A stretch of DNA of 64,000 nucleotides from Hymenobacter swuensis DY53. GTDB taxonomy: Bacteria > Bacteroidota > Bacteroidia > Cytophagales > Hymenobacteraceae. The notes under the pieces are model-generated. The model was not told the DNA's origin and made no database searches. It saw nothing but the letters and a program-made list of their open reading frames with translations. The position numbers and the translations under genes were made by a program. Numbering within the stretch: the first letter of the stretch is position 1; each line of letters begins with the position of its first letter. This document shows, in pieces, positions 25,806 to 34,916 of the stretch. The stretch covers positions 4,052,501 to 4,116,500 of the forward strand of contig NZ_CP007145.1 in the NCBI RefSeq assembly GCF_000576555.1, written 5' to 3'.

Positions 25806-26849
25806 CTATGTGCCATCGGTTACCGCTGGATGCCATTGTCCGATGCTGGCCAGCACCTGCAAGGGCTCCAGCGCCTTGATGCAGGTACAGGCCGCTGGCT
25901 GTGCCCGGCAGTCCTGACAGTCGGGCCGGTCAAATACTAGGTATTCGGCATGTGGCCCCAGCGGTGCCCAGCGGCCGGGGTGCATGGGGCGGATGGGCGG
26001 ATACAGCCCCAACGCATGTCGGCCCAAAGCAGCAGCCAAGTGCAGAGGTCCGGTACTGCCGGCCACCAACCCATCGGCAGCGCCGATGAAGGCAATCAAC
26101 TGCGGCAGGCTTAATCGTCCGGTCAGGTTGGCGGTCAGATAGGGCTGGTATTCGACAAGCCACTCCTGCAGCTCTTCCGCCTCGGCAGCCGTGCCCGTAA
26201 TGAACACCCGGTGGCCGGCCTGGTGCAGTAGTTGGGCCAGTGTGCCAAAGTGAACCAGCCCCCACTCGCGGGCACTACCGCGGCTACGCGGATGCAGAAT
26301 AACGTTGAGCTGGTCGGGTTGCCGTTGGTTAAGCAGTTCTTGCAGATCCGACTGTACACTCTCAACCGGCTGGAGCTGTACTAACCGGGCAACTTCCGCC
26401 TGTAGCAGCACGGATGTTTCTGCGGTTAGTGGCCGGAGTAGCTCCAGGTTCAGTTGGGCTTCATGCAACGGAGAATGGCGGCGGCTCAGGGCTACCAAGT
26501 GGTTGCAGGTAACCCAGTGAAACCACCGGCTGCGCGTACCTATACGCACCTTGATACCGGCCTGGCGGGCCAGCCGAGCCAGCACTTTATTCGGGAATAT
26601 GTGCAGGATGGTAGTGGCTTCGGTGTTTCGGAGAGCGGCTATTTGCGCTGCCTGAGGCAGCTGTTGCAGCTCATCAACATTCAGGAAGTCGTCTATCCAC
26701 GGGCAGGCGGCGGCAACGGCCTGGGTATAGGTGCGCCCCAGCAGGATGACCCGGCAGCCGGGAAACAGCTGCTTTAGCCGGCCGGCTACCGGCAGGGTCA
26801 GCACTACGTCGCCAATAGCATCGGTACGGCTAATGAGAAAGGTACTCAT
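25806..26849 (-). CDS. Glycosyltransferase family 9 (heptosyltransferase-like)
   Basis: The 347-residue GT-B enzyme starts MSTFLISRTDAIGDVVLTLP, the usual GT9 N-terminus, and has the donor-site segment GSTGPLHLAAALGRHALGLY. Such enzymes add heptose or a similar sugar to lipopolysaccharide core. A cysteine-rich patch near the end (CQDCRAQPAACTC) is reminiscent of other GT9 proteins. I start at the ATG 26849, which overlaps the upstream GT2 stop by 4 bases (ATGA); a longer in-frame start would read 44 residues into that gene. With the GT2 gene it forms a two-gene envelope operon. Confidence 0.9.
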   Translation of the reverse strand: MSTFLISRTDAIGDVVLTLPVAGRLKQLFPGCRVILLGRTYTQAVAAACPWIDDFLNVDELQQLPQAAQIAALRNTEATTILHIFPNKVLARLARQAGIKVRIGTRSRWFHWVTCNHLVALSRRHSPLHEAQLNLELLRPLTAETSVLLQAEVARLVQLQPVESVQSDLQELLNQRQPDQLNVILHPRSRGSAREWGLVHFGTLAQLLHQAGHRVFITGTAAEAEELQEWLVEYQPYLTANLTGRLSLPQLIAFIGAADGLVAGSTGPLHLAAALGRHALGLYPPIRPMHPGRWAPLGPHAEYLVFDRPDCQDCRAQPAACTCIKALEPLQVLASIGQWHPAVTDGT

Positions 26850-27610
26850 GCGGTAGATTTTGTCTTCAGCTTGGCAAACTTCAGGAATACGCCCCAGGCC
26901 GAAATGACGGCAATGCTCAGCCCCGCGAAGCCATCCAGAAAGCCAAGCCGCAAAAAATACCCGTGTACAAACTTCCACCACGGTTTCAGCAGTAGGTGAA
27001 ACAGGGAAACGTGGCGCTTACCCCGCAGCCACAGTTCTTGGGCAGCAATGCTGGTGAAGCGGTTGAGTTGCTGTACGTGCTGCTCCACGGAATCGTAGGA
27101 GTAATGCAGCACGTCGCCGAACAGCGGCAGCGGGGTGGGCTGACCCGCGGCAAGCTCGTACCGCTCGTGCAGCAGCAGGCCTTCCCAGCGGCCCAGGCGC
27201 CGGTCGTAGAGGCGCAGCTTACGGTCAGGATACCAGCCGCCATGACGCACCCAGCTACCGCAGTAATTAGTGAGGCGGGCCAATGTGTAGCCTGCACCCT
27301 GCCAGTTGGTTTTGGTCTGCCCGATGCTCTGGCGCAGCTCTTCCGTCAGAACCTCATCGGCATCCAGCTGCAAAACATGGTGGTGGTGGGCCTGCTGCGT
27401 GGCATAGTTCTTCTGCTCCACATAGCCCTCGAAAGTGTGCTGAACGACGCGCGCGCCCAACTCCTGGCAGATAGCCACTGTGCGGTCCGTTGAGAAACTA
27501 TCCACTACCAGCAGCTCATCAGCAATGGAACGGGCGGCTTCGAGGCAGCGGGCAATGTTGGCTTCTTCGTTGAAGGTAATAATGACGACGGACAGCGGAA
27601 CAGCGGGCAT
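26846..27610 (-). CDS. Glycosyltransferase family 2 (LPS core type)
   Basis: This 254-residue GT-A enzyme opens with LSVVIITFNEEANIARCLEA and has the metal-binding region QLDADEVLTEEL. The middle segment WVRHGGWYPDRKLRLYDRRL is typical of the WaaE/KdtX subgroup acting on the lipopolysaccharide core. A hydrophobic stretch near the C-terminus (about residues 215-245) could attach it to the inner membrane. It is the first gene of the pair with the GT9 gene. The acceptor sugar cannot be told from the sequence. Confidence 0.88.
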   Translation of the reverse strand: MPAVPLSVVIITFNEEANIARCLEAARSIADELLVVDSFSTDRTVAICQELGARVVQHTFEGYVEQKNYATQQAHHHHVLQLDADEVLTEELRQSIGQTKTNWQGAGYTLARLTNYCGSWVRHGGWYPDRKLRLYDRRLGRWEGLLLHERYELAAGQPTPLPLFGDVLHYSYDSVEQHVQQLNRFTSIAAQELWLRGKRHVSLFHLLLKPWWKFVHGYFLRLGFLDGFAGLSIAVISAWGVFLKFAKLKTKSTA

Positions 27611-27715
27611 AGTGGTGGCAAATATCGGGGTTTTGCCGGGTAGGCCGCTGCGACGGGTTACCCGGCGTCCGGCAACGGTATTGAACCTATCCTCTTACTC
27701 GTCCTGCAACATGTT

Positions 27716-28519
27716 ATGCGTATCGTTTTACTGCTGCTAGTGCTACAACTGCTGACCGGCTGTGCGGAGCCCCCCGCAGATTTTGAGGCCTTCAAACTAC
27801 CTCGCCCAATAAATATGGCTCAGGTACTGGGAAACGCGCCGCTCCTGCTGGGCCCGCAGGATACGTTAATGTTACGCCTGCGCTTCGATGCCGCTACTGG
27901 CTACACCGAATTTAGTCTGCAAGAAGATTCCACAACGCACAGCTGGTTTATAGCCCGCGCATTCCGGTTTCGGAAGCTGTACTACTTGGTGGAAGAACGG
28001 CAAAACGCCCGGTATTGGGTGCATGCCGTGCGCATCCGGCGCGGTCAGGTACAGGGACTGGGCACCGGTTACCGCCAGATGCTGGACCTGAGCCAAGCAG
28101 CCTGGCAAGGACACTGGCCCCAGTTGCTTGCTTCCAATGGCGACAGTATGCAGCTACGCTTCAACCGGCAGCAACTTCGTAAATTCTATACTGAAGAAGT
28201 TGACCGCTTCACCACCTACCGGCTGGCAACCACATCGGCAGGCCAAGCAGCAACTCCTAGCGCGGACCTCACTCCTACCCAATCGATGAGCCTTTACCCC
28301 AACCCGGCCAGTACTTCCGCTACGGTAGTTTTCAAGGATACTGCCGCTCACTTGGTGCAGCTGTATGACGAGCGGGGCCGACTGCTGCAGTCGTACGCAA
28401 CGACTGAAAACCAACTGTCTTTCCCCGTAGCTAACCTACCTGCGGGTACTTACCTAGTGCGCACCCGACTGGCCGCCAATGGCGCAACACTGACGCTACG
28501 CCTAGCAGTGACACACTGA
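27716..28519 (+). CDS. Lipoprotein with T9SS type A sorting domain
   Basis: The 267-residue protein begins with a lipoprotein signal (MRIVLLLLVLQLLTGC, acylated cysteine about 16). The C-terminal 80 residues form a T9SS sorting domain: SLYPNPASTSATVVFKDT, then LVQLYDERGRLLQSY and LPAGTYLVRTRLAANG. The middle part matches no family I know. Having both a lipobox and a T9SS domain is unusual, since T9SS cargo normally carries a plain signal peptide; the N-terminal cysteine could be accidental. It is transcribed divergently from the glycosyltransferase pair. Confidence 0.8.
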   Translation: MRIVLLLLVLQLLTGCAEPPADFEAFKLPRPINMAQVLGNAPLLLGPQDTLMLRLRFDAATGYTEFSLQEDSTTHSWFIARAFRFRKLYYLVEERQNARYWVHAVRIRRGQVQGLGTGYRQMLDLSQAAWQGHWPQLLASNGDSMQLRFNRQQLRKFYTEEVDRFTTYRLATTSAGQAATPSADLTPTQSMSLYPNPASTSATVVFKDTAAHLVQLYDERGRLLQSYATTENQLSFPVANLPAGTYLVRTRLAANGATLTLRLAVTH

Positions 28520-28584
28520 GCGGACGGTTTCAACTTCGAGGCTACCCTTTCGTATAGCCGCTCAGCCATTCAACCTCCTGATTT

Positions 28585-29460
28585 ATGAGCACAGCCATAC
28601 AGCCCATTGCCCTCGTCACCGGCGCTACTTCCGGCATTGGCAAAGTAACTGCGCGGGAACTAGCGCGCCAAGGCTACCATGTGGTGCTACTGGCCCGCAA
28701 CGCCGATAAAGCCGCCCATACCCGTCAGGAGCTCCAGGCGGCTGTGGGCCTCGGCCACCGTGTGGATGTATTGCTCTGCGACTTATCGGACCTGAGCCAG
28801 GTAGGACGAGCGGCCCAGGAGTTCAACCAACGATATGCCCGGCTGGATGTGTTGGTGAATAACGCGGGACTTGTCTTCGGGGCCGAGCGGGAAACCTCCG
28901 TGAACGGCCACGAAATGACCTTCGCCACCAACCACCTCGGGCCTTTTCTACTCACTAGCCTGCTGCTGGAAAAGCTGCAGCAAAGTCCGGCAGCCCGTAT
29001 TGTGAACGTGGCCTCCATGGCCTACCAGTTCGCCAAGCCCGATTTTACGGACCTGGATGCCACCCGGCGCTATTCTCCCATGCGGGCGTATGCCAACTCC
29101 AAGCTGTTCAATATCATGTTTACCCAAGAGTTGGCCCGGCAATTACGCGAGCGGGGTATTCTCCGTATTACCACTAACAGCCTGCACCCGGGCGTGGTGG
29201 CCAGCAACTTCGGCAGCAACTCTACCTGGTTTACGCGGGCTTTCTATAAAATGGCCGCGCCGTTCATGACATCCTCCGAAGACGGGGCCCAGACCAGCAT
29301 CTACCTGGCTTCGGCCCCGGAGGTAGCCCAGACCAGTGGTGGCTACTTTGTGAAGAAGCGTCCTGAAGCTGTAAAATCGGCCTTTACTACTTCTGAGAAT
29401 GCCCAGCGGCTCTGGCAAGAATCAGAGCGGATGGCAGGACAGCCGTTTTTTGCGGCCTGA
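28585..29460 (+). CDS. Short-chain dehydrogenase/reductase
   Basis: This 291-residue Rossmann-fold enzyme has the cofactor motif TGATSGIGK (about residues 12-20), NNAG, and the catalytic YANSK (Tyr and Lys four apart). The order and the LNTNHLGPF-like segment (TFATNHLGPFLLTSLLLEKL) place it near retinol-dehydrogenase-type SDRs. Cofactor is probably NADP(H), judging from an Arg/Asn after the second strand (LLARNADKA). The substrate is unknown. It is 65 bases after the T9SS lipoprotein gene and converges on ahcY. Confidence 0.92.
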   Translation: MSTAIQPIALVTGATSGIGKVTARELARQGYHVVLLARNADKAAHTRQELQAAVGLGHRVDVLLCDLSDLSQVGRAAQEFNQRYARLDVLVNNAGLVFGAERETSVNGHEMTFATNHLGPFLLTSLLLEKLQQSPAARIVNVASMAYQFAKPDFTDLDATRRYSPMRAYANSKLFNIMFTQELARQLRERGILRITTNSLHPGVVASNFGSNSTWFTRAFYKMAAPFMTSSEDGAQTSIYLASAPEVAQTSGGYFVKKRPEAVKSAFTTSENAQRLWQESERMAGQPFFAA

Positions 29461-29500
29461 TTTCCGCCTCTTCCCTTACTTTGCTTGTCAACTAAACGTA

Positions 29501-29533
29501 AAACCCCGCCCGGCGCAGTGCCGAGCGGGGTTT
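29501..29533. terminator. Two-way terminator between the SDR gene and ahcY
   Basis: AAACCCCGC (29501-29509) pairs with GCGGGGTTT (29525-29533), with further pairs inside. The stem has A/T runs on both sides, so it can end transcripts from either strand. Confidence 0.8.
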
Positions 29534-29560
29534 CTTACGTAAGCCAGAAGCCGTATTCGG

Positions 29561-30880
29561 CTAGTAGCGGTACAGGTCTGATTTGAACGGGCCTTCTACA
29601 GGCACCTTGATGTAGTCAGCCTGCTTGGGCGTCAACTCGTCCAACTCCACGCCAATTTTGGCGAGGTGCAGGCGGGCCACCTTCTCATCGAGGTGCTTGG
29701 GCAGAGTGTATACCTGGTTTTCGTACTGATCAGCGTTCTGCCACAACTCCAGCTGGGCCAGCGTCTGATTCGTGAACGAGTTCGACATTACGAACGAGGG
29801 GTGGCCAGTGGCGCAGCCCAGGTTTACGAGGCGGCCTTCGGCGAGGATGATGACCTCTTTGCCTTCGATGTTGTAGATGTCAACCTGTGGCTTCACCGTG
29901 TCTTTGGTGTGGCCGTAGTTTTTGTTCAGCCACGCCATGTCAATTTCATCATCGAAGTGACCGATGTTGCAGACAATGGCTTTGTCCTTAAGGCTGCGGA
30001 AATGCTCCTCCGTGAGGATGTCGCAGTTGCCAGTGGCAGTTACCACAATGTCGGCTTCCTTCACGGCGTTGGCCAGCTTCTTCACGGCAAAGCCGTCCAT
30101 AGCAGCCTGCAGGGCGCAGATGGGGTCGATTTCGGTAACGATAACGCGGGCACCGGCACCGAGCAGCGAAGCGGCAGTTCCTTTTCCTACGTCGCCGTAG
30201 CCAGCTACTACGGCTACTTTACCGGCCATCATCACGTCGGTAGCCCGGCGGATGGCATCTACGGCCGATTCTTTGCAACCGTATTTGTTGTCGAATTTCG
30301 ACTTCGTTACCGAGTCGTTCACGTTGAAAGCGGGCAGTGGCAGCGTGCCAGCTTTTACGCGCTCCAGCAAGCGCAGTACGCCGGTGGTGGTTTCTTCCGA
30401 AATGCCTTTGATGCCGGCGGCCAGTTCGGGGTACTGGTTCAGCACCATGTTGGTCAGGTCGCCACCGTCGTCGAGGATCATGTTCAGCGGCTCACGCTTC
30501 TCACCGAAGAACAGCGTCTGCTCAATGCACCAGTTGAAATCCTCTTCGTTGAGGCCTTTCCAAGCATATACCGGCGTGCCGGCAGCAGCAATGGCGGCAG
30601 CGGCGTGGTCCTGGGTAGAGAAGATATTGCACGAAGACCACGTCACCTCAGCGCCCAGTGCCTGCAGCGTCTCGATGAGTACGGCAGTCTGGATGGTCAT
30701 ATGCAGGCAGCCAGCAATGCGTGCGCCTTTCAGCGGCTGACTGGAGCCATACTCTTCGCGCAGAGCCATCAGACCCGGCATTTCAGCCTCGGCCAGACGG
30801 ATTTCCTTGCGGCCCCACTCGGCGAGGCTCATGTCTTTTACTTTGTACGGAACGTAGGCCGTGGTCTTGGTGTCAACCAT
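29561..30880 (-). CDS. ahcY: Adenosylhomocysteinase
   Basis: The 439-residue enzyme hydrolyses S-adenosylhomocysteine to adenosine and homocysteine, closing the methyl cycle. Visible motifs are [40 protein letters not shown], the NAD-binding AGYGDVGKG, and [11 protein letters not shown]. The C-terminus [13 protein letters not shown] is the normal end. It has its own promoter (TATCTTTG at 30925-30918) and appears monocistronic. Length is normal. Confidence 0.97.
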   Translation of the reverse strand: MVDTKTTAYVPYKVKDMSLAEWGRKEIRLAEAEMPGLMALREEYGSSQPLKGARIAGCLHMTIQTAVLIETLQALGAEVTWSSCNIFSTQDHAAAAIAAAGTPVYAWKGLNEEDFNWCIEQTLFFGEKREPLNMILDDGGDLTNMVLNQYPELAAGIKGISEETTTGVLRLLERVKAGTLPLPAFNVNDSVTKSKFDNKYGCKESAVDAIRRATDVMMAGKVAVVAGYGDVGKGTAASLLGAGARVIVTEIDPICALQAAMDGFAVKKLANAVKEADIVVTATGNCDILTEEHFRSLKDKAIVCNIGHFDDEIDMAWLNKNYGHTKDTVKPQVDIYNIEGKEVIILAEGRLVNLGCATGHPSFVMSNSFTNQTLAQLELWQNADQYENQVYTLPKHLDEKVARLHLAKIGVELDELTPKQADYIKVPVEGPFKSDLYRY

Positions 30881-30917
30881 AGTGTTGGTAGCTGGAATGC
30901 GTGTTGCGTTTCAACCG

Positions 30918-30925
30918 CAAAGATA
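30918..30925 (-). promoter_or_regulatory. -7 element of ahcY
   Basis: The minus strand reads TATCTTTG 38 bases before the ahcY ATG, a full match to TAnnTTTG. The upstream TTG is degenerate (CTG at the right distance). Confidence 0.55.
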
Positions 30926-30964
30926 TTCAATTTGTTACGCTTTTTCAGCCCATACTGATTTCCA

Positions 30965-31023
30965 ACGCTTTACATCAAACAGCCCGCCTGACAATGTCAG
31001 GCGGGCTGTTTGATGTAAAGCGT
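30965..31023. terminator. 29-bp perfect palindrome between the DUF4397 gene and ahcY
   Basis: Positions 30965-30993 are the exact reverse complement of 30995-31023 with a single base in the centre. It lies 12 bases after the stop of the DUF4397 gene (minus strand) and about 40 bases upstream of the ahcY -7 element. It can act as the 3' end of that gene and may also shield ahcY from read-through. Confidence 0.75.
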
Positions 31024-31035
31024 CAGCTAGCGCAG

Positions 31036-31758
31036 TTAGTTGTTTTCAATAAACTCTGTCTTAACCTGCAAATCAGTTGTCAAGCCGGTAGAGGAGCCAC
31101 GCACTAACAGGGTGTATATTTTGCCTGCGGCAATAGATTTGCTGTTGATAAGCAGCACCGGTACATTGCTGGAATTAGCAAGGTAAAAATTGCTCGTAGC
31201 CGCATCTATTTCCGTGAAAGCTGAAGCGTTACCAAACGACACGTTCGGAATTAGCAAGGAAGCTGTGCCGCTGGTTTCGGTACGGTACAGGCTCACGGGC
31301 GAAGCAGCACCAAGACCAATGTGCACTACCCGGATTTTTGCTTTCCCAGCCGCCGGAGCGGTCAGGTCATCCTCTACCCACAAAGGTCCGATGGAATTGG
31401 CCTGGTTAGAAGGGCTGTAAGCAAATAGCGTGTAGCTTTTGTCTTTCGCCACATTCTGGGTGCTGTTGACAACCGTAGTGGTGGTGCCGGCTACATTGAC
31501 TTTGAAAACACGACTACCAGCAGTCAGCGTCTGATAGCCGGTATTTTCTCCATAGACAAGGTCTTTAACGGCCTTATCGTCAGCTAGCACGGATACCTTC
31601 ACGTTAGCATTGGGTGCAGCATGTACTACAAGCACCTTGCCCTGGTCGGGGGTAGGCGTGGTGTTATCGTCGTCGTTGGAGCAGGCCGAGAAAGCCAGAA
31701 CAGCGGGCAGAGCAGCCAACAGAACGGCCGGGCGGAAAAGCGAAGTCAGGGTTTTCAT
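31036..31758 (-). CDS. DUF4397 domain lipoprotein
   Basis: This 240-residue protein has a lipoprotein signal with lipobox FSAC (acylated cysteine about residue 26) followed by the spacer NDDDNTTPTPDQG. Two DUF4397-type beta repeats follow, each beginning KVLVVHAAPNA or KIRVVHIGLGA. Such proteins are surface or periplasmic lipoproteins of unknown function. The acidic residues right after the acylated cysteine resemble the export signal for surface lipoproteins of Bacteroidota. Confidence 0.85.
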   Translation of the reverse strand: MKTLTSLFRPAVLLAALPAVLAFSACSNDDDNTTPTPDQGKVLVVHAAPNANVKVSVLADDKAVKDLVYGENTGYQTLTAGSRVFKVNVAGTTTTVVNSTQNVAKDKSYTLFAYSPSNQANSIGPLWVEDDLTAPAAGKAKIRVVHIGLGAASPVSLYRTETSGTASLLIPNVSFGNASAFTEIDAATSNFYLANSSNVPVLLINSKSIAAGKIYTLLVRGSSTGLTTDLQVKTEFIENN

Positions 31759-31904
31759 AAGCAGGAGAATGGATGAACTGACTGCCTCAACGAAGGCAGT
31801 TCCTGTTTTGTTGGATGAGCACTAAAACTTTTCCTCGATGAATTGCACTTTTTTCTCGTCCAAACACTTAGCTAGCTGAATATTTGTGCAGTAGATTTGT
31901 ACTT

Positions 31905-32528
31905 ATGCCCCAACTACTTTTGAACCACACTTCCAGCATTTTGCGTCGTTCTTTCGTTGCTGCCGCCTGTGCCCTTGGCCTCTCTCTTTCGGCTCAGGCA
32001 CAGCAGGCCACTACCGTTATCCGGCTGGCTCCAGAGGATAAAGAGCGGGGACTAAACGGCGTCCAGAAGAACTTTTACTTTACTACCGGCGCGGGCACCA
32101 CAGAGGCTGAATACCAAAGCGCAGGTTTTTTCGGACAACGATTGCGCCCCTATCTGGCCGGTAACCAGGAGGCCCTGGATAACCTGAACAGCTACCGGCG
32201 GCAGAAATGGCTGTTCGTGGCCGAGCGGCTCACCTTTGTAGGTGCCGTGGGCGTGTACGGGCAGCAGGTACTGGCCCTCAACGAAAAAGAGCAATATTTT
32301 AATAATACCCAGCAGGTTGCCATCGGTGTGGCAGCGGTTAGCCTGCTGAGTAACATTTTCATTTCCCGCAATACGAATTCGCATTTTCAGCGGGCAGTAG
32401 AGGCCAATAACGCCGGGCTGCCGGCCGCCCGCACGAGTGCCTTATACCAGTTGCGCCCCAGCGCGGTAGGCGTTGCCGCCAGCCGTACCGGTCAGCCAAT
32501 GCTGGCCCTGCGCTGGAACCTACGCTAG
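31905..32528 (+). CDS. Exported protein of unknown function
   Basis: The 207-residue product has a signal peptide (RSFVAAACALGLSLSAQAQ) and no family I recognise. The mature part has one or two hydrophobic stretches (FVAERLTFVGAVGVYG, VAIGVAAVSLLSNIF) and ends in an alternating pattern (PMLALRWNLR) that could be a final beta strand. I use the ATG at 31905; a TTG seven codons upstream overlaps a TAGATTTG element at 31892-31899. With that element as promoter the transcript would be nearly leaderless. Confidence 0.7.
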   Translation: MPQLLLNHTSSILRRSFVAAACALGLSLSAQAQQATTVIRLAPEDKERGLNGVQKNFYFTTGAGTTEAEYQSAGFFGQRLRPYLAGNQEALDNLNSYRRQKWLFVAERLTFVGAVGVYGQQVLALNEKEQYFNNTQQVAIGVAAVSLLSNIFISRNTNSHFQRAVEANNAGLPAARTSALYQLRPSAVGVAASRTGQPMLALRWNLR

Positions 32529-32548
32529 CACCTTTCCTGTTTTCGGGT

Positions 32549-32617
32549 CATTCCGGGCGGACTTGGGAGTTGAACATCTGTAACAGGATGACGACTTCGG
32601 AGCCTTCGCCCGGAATG
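32549..32617 (+). terminator. Terminator after the exported-protein gene
   Basis: CATTCCGGGCG (32549-32559) pairs with CGCCCGGAATG (32607-32617), and the plus strand continues TTCTTTTTAA. The 47-base loop holds a smaller hairpin (CATCTG/CAGGATG). Confidence 0.7.
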
Positions 32618-32758
32618 TTCTTTTTAACCTGTTCAGGCCGCATCGTACTGCCGGGAAGCTGACAATTGTCGGATTCCTGCTTACGTTTGATGACGTCTTT
32701 CGCCCTGGCCAGCTTCGGATTTACGTTCGGAGCCGACCTGTTTTCGTAGGAAACCTAC

Positions 32759-33946
32759 ATGGAATACCCGCTGCCGACGGCGGCCCGGCAATACGTTGCC
32801 GAGCACCTGCACGACGACCCTGCCACCCTGGCTCTGCAAGCGCGCCGCCACCCCCACCTCCCCGTCCCCGAGCTTATCCGCCAGATTCAGGCACGTCAGA
32901 AGGCCCGCGCCAAGATTCCGGCCTGGGCAGAAAACCCCGACCTAGTATTTCCACCGGCTCTGTCGGTCGAACAGGCATCTTCGGCCCGCACGGCCGCTTT
33001 CAAAGCCTCTCTGGTACAGGGCCAGCGCCTGGCCGACCTCACGGGTGGCTTCGGGGTAGATGTTGCGCATTTTGCCGCCGCCGTGGCCGAAGTCCACTAC
33101 GTGGAGCGTAACGCGGCCCTGGCCGAGGTGGTCCGCTACAACCTGACTCAACTCAACATCCGGAACGTGCAGTGCCACACCGGCGACGCTGTGCAGTTCC
33201 TGCGCAGCACTCCCGATACGTTCGACTGGCTGTACCTGGACCCGGCCCGGCGCGATACGGCGGCCAAAAAGATATTCCGGCTGCAGGACTGTGAGCCCGA
33301 CGTGCTGCGCCTGTTGCCGCTGCTATTGCATAAAAGCCGCAGTGTGCTGCTCAAAACCTCCCCCATGCTCGATATTGAGCAGGCCATTCAGGAGCTTCGC
33401 CAGGTACGCCGTCTGTGGGTGATAGCGGTGGATAATGAGTGCAAAGAAGTGCTGTATGAGTTGGGGCCCGAGCCGGCCATAGACCCCGAGCGATACACCG
33501 TAAATCTGCTCCGAACCGGGCAGCAGCAGGAATTCCGACTGAACCGGGCGCGGGAGTCCCGCGCCGTGGCCCGCTACGCCGAGCCGCAGCAATACCTGTA
33601 CGAACCCAATGTGGCCGTGCTCAAGGCCGGGGCGTTCAAAAGCATCGGCACGGCGTTCGAGTTGTTGAAGCTACACCAGCACAGTCACCTTTATACATCT
33701 GATACGTTGCGTCCCGACTTTCCTGGTAGGACTTTCCGGATTCGGGCAGTGGAGAAGTACGACGGTCAGGCCCTGCGCCCTCACCTCGGCCCCGACGTAC
33801 GCGCCCACGTCACCACCCGCAACTTTCCGGATACCGTGGCTGAATTCCGGCACCGAACCGGCATCCGGGAAGGCGGCGACCTGTACCTTTTCGCCACCAC
33901 CAATCTGGAAGGCCGACTGATGGTGTTGGTTTGTGAGAAGCTGTGA
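32759..33946 (+). CDS. Class I SAM-dependent methyltransferase with THUMP-like C-terminus
   Basis: The 395-residue protein has the SAM-binding motif LADLTGGFGVDVAHFA (about residues 97-112) and the motif-IV region DWLYLDPARRD, which suggests an amine or base target in RNA. The C-terminal 80 residues (RTFRIRAVEKYDGQALR...TTRNFPDTVAEFRHRTGI) match the THUMP-like domain that accompanies this methyltransferase family in Bacteroidota. The substrate is unknown, probably an RNA. It converges on the DNA glycosylase gene. Confidence 0.85.
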   Translation: MEYPLPTAARQYVAEHLHDDPATLALQARRHPHLPVPELIRQIQARQKARAKIPAWAENPDLVFPPALSVEQASSARTAAFKASLVQGQRLADLTGGFGVDVAHFAAAVAEVHYVERNAALAEVVRYNLTQLNIRNVQCHTGDAVQFLRSTPDTFDWLYLDPARRDTAAKKIFRLQDCEPDVLRLLPLLLHKSRSVLLKTSPMLDIEQAIQELRQVRRLWVIAVDNECKEVLYELGPEPAIDPERYTVNLLRTGQQQEFRLNRARESRAVARYAEPQQYLYEPNVAVLKAGAFKSIGTAFELLKLHQHSHLYTSDTLRPDFPGRTFRIRAVEKYDGQALRPHLGPDVRAHVTTRNFPDTVAEFRHRTGIREGGDLYLFATTNLEGRLMVLVCEKL

Positions 33947-34025
33947 AATAGTGCGTTTGAATACTCTGTCGGCGCTACTTACGCGGATTGTAAGGTCAAA
34001 CGGACCATTCCACTACTTCACCATT

Positions 34026-34634
34026 TCACTTCGCGGGGCTAGTCCAGCGGTTGTTTTTGAGGCGGAAGCGCCAGGGCAACGTGGCGGCGGTTTCGCCGGC
34101 ATAGGTCAGGCCTACACGGGAACTGGCCAGAACGTCTGATTCCGCAATGGTTTCGCCCGCGTCTTCCAGCCAGAGTAAAGAGTCCTGCAGATCCGTACCA
34201 GTAAGGGCCGGGGTGATGCCCAATGCCTGGGTCAGCAGGCCAGGGCCGGCCGTCAGGCGGGACGAATCGGAAGGAATGCCACCGCGCCGCGCCGTCATTA
34301 TCTCCAAGCCGACCAATGGCTCTATGGCCCGGATAAGCACCGTATCGGGTTTATCAGCAGCATTGGTGCTGATGTTGAACAGCGTGTGGCGGTTGTATAC
34401 TTGGTAGAGGTAGGCCCGGCCGCCGGGCTCGTGCAGGGCAAGGCCGTGGGTGCCGCGCCGCTTCAGATGCAGTTGCATGGAATCGTCGCCCTCATGCGAG
34501 TACGCCTCCGTCTCTACAACGCGCCCCCCTGTCAGTTGCCCATCAAGGCAGGAATAAACGTGTTTCCCCAGCAGGTCACGGGCAACCTGAACGGGGTCGG
34601 GGCGGCGGTAGAAGGACAGCGGCAGCTTGGACAT
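34026..34634 (-). CDS. DNA-3-methyladenine glycosylase (AAG/Mpg family)
   Basis: This 202-residue repair enzyme removes alkylated purines from DNA. It has the catalytic block GRVVETEAYSHEGDDSM and the DNA-contacting PGGRAYLYQVYNRHTLFNIS. The second block differs from the usual YGMHYCLN-type sequence, so substrate range could differ. I start at ATG 34634 (MSKLPLSFYRRPDPVQ), the family N-terminus; a longer frame would read through the riboswitch region on the other strand. It is divergent from the riboswitch-controlled btuB-like gene. Confidence 0.9.
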   Translation of the reverse strand: MSKLPLSFYRRPDPVQVARDLLGKHVYSCLDGQLTGGRVVETEAYSHEGDDSMQLHLKRRGTHGLALHEPGGRAYLYQVYNRHTLFNISTNAADKPDTVLIRAIEPLVGLEIMTARRGGIPSDSSRLTAGPGLLTQALGITPALTGTDLQDSLLWLEDAGETIAESDVLASSRVGLTYAGETAATLPWRFRLKNNRWTSPAK

Positions 34635-34715
34635 AAAAGGCAGAGCGGAAGAAGAGCGTAGCAGCGGACACCCGTTGTTTGCGAACAATACAGCCACAGT
34701 ATACGCGTCATTGCC

Positions 34716-34723
34716 TATCTTTG
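34716..34723 (+). promoter_or_regulatory. -7 element of the cobalamin riboswitch transcript
   Basis: TATCTTTG fits TAnnTTTG perfectly and lies just ahead of the riboswitch, giving a start near 34730. I do not see a TTG at the standard 19-20 base distance. Confidence 0.6.
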
Positions 34724-34731
34724 CCACTGTA

Positions 34732-34916
34732 AAGGTGTCCGGACCCCAATTGTGGGGCGAGGCTGAAAAGGGAATCCGGTTTAACGCCGGAGCTGTCCCC
34801 GCAACTGTACGCTTCATGAGTCGGCGCGTCATCACCGGCCACTGTTTCAGCTTCTTTACCGGAGGCTCACGAAATGGGAAGGCGACGCGCCCGGAGCAAG
34901 CCAGGAGACCTGCCTT
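34732..34916 (+). promoter_or_regulatory. Cobalamin riboswitch
   Basis: The region contains the conserved core in order: AAAAGGGAATCCGGT, CCGGAGCTGTCCCCGCAACTG, GCCACTG, GGGAAGGCGACGC and GAGCAAGCCAGGAGACCTGCC. These are the universally conserved parts of the adenosyl/methylcobalamin aptamer. It lies about 180 bases before a BtuB-like receptor gene on the same strand, so it should repress receptor synthesis when B12 is plentiful. A GC-rich hairpin with a TTCG loop (34971-34988) between aptamer and gene could belong to the expression platform. Confidence 0.95.

Noticed and set aside
25519..25940. Two short plus-strand frames in the gap near the ECF sigma gene
   Set aside because: They have no domain, no promoter and low-complexity content, and the second overlaps the GT9 gene.
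29666..30958. 430-codon open frame opposite ahcY
   Set aside because: It is a shadow of ahcY and runs through the ahcY promoter.
34635..34835. N-terminal extension of the DNA glycosylase
   Set aside because: The extension would translate the antisense of the cobalamin riboswitch; the family N-terminus begins at the ATG 34634.
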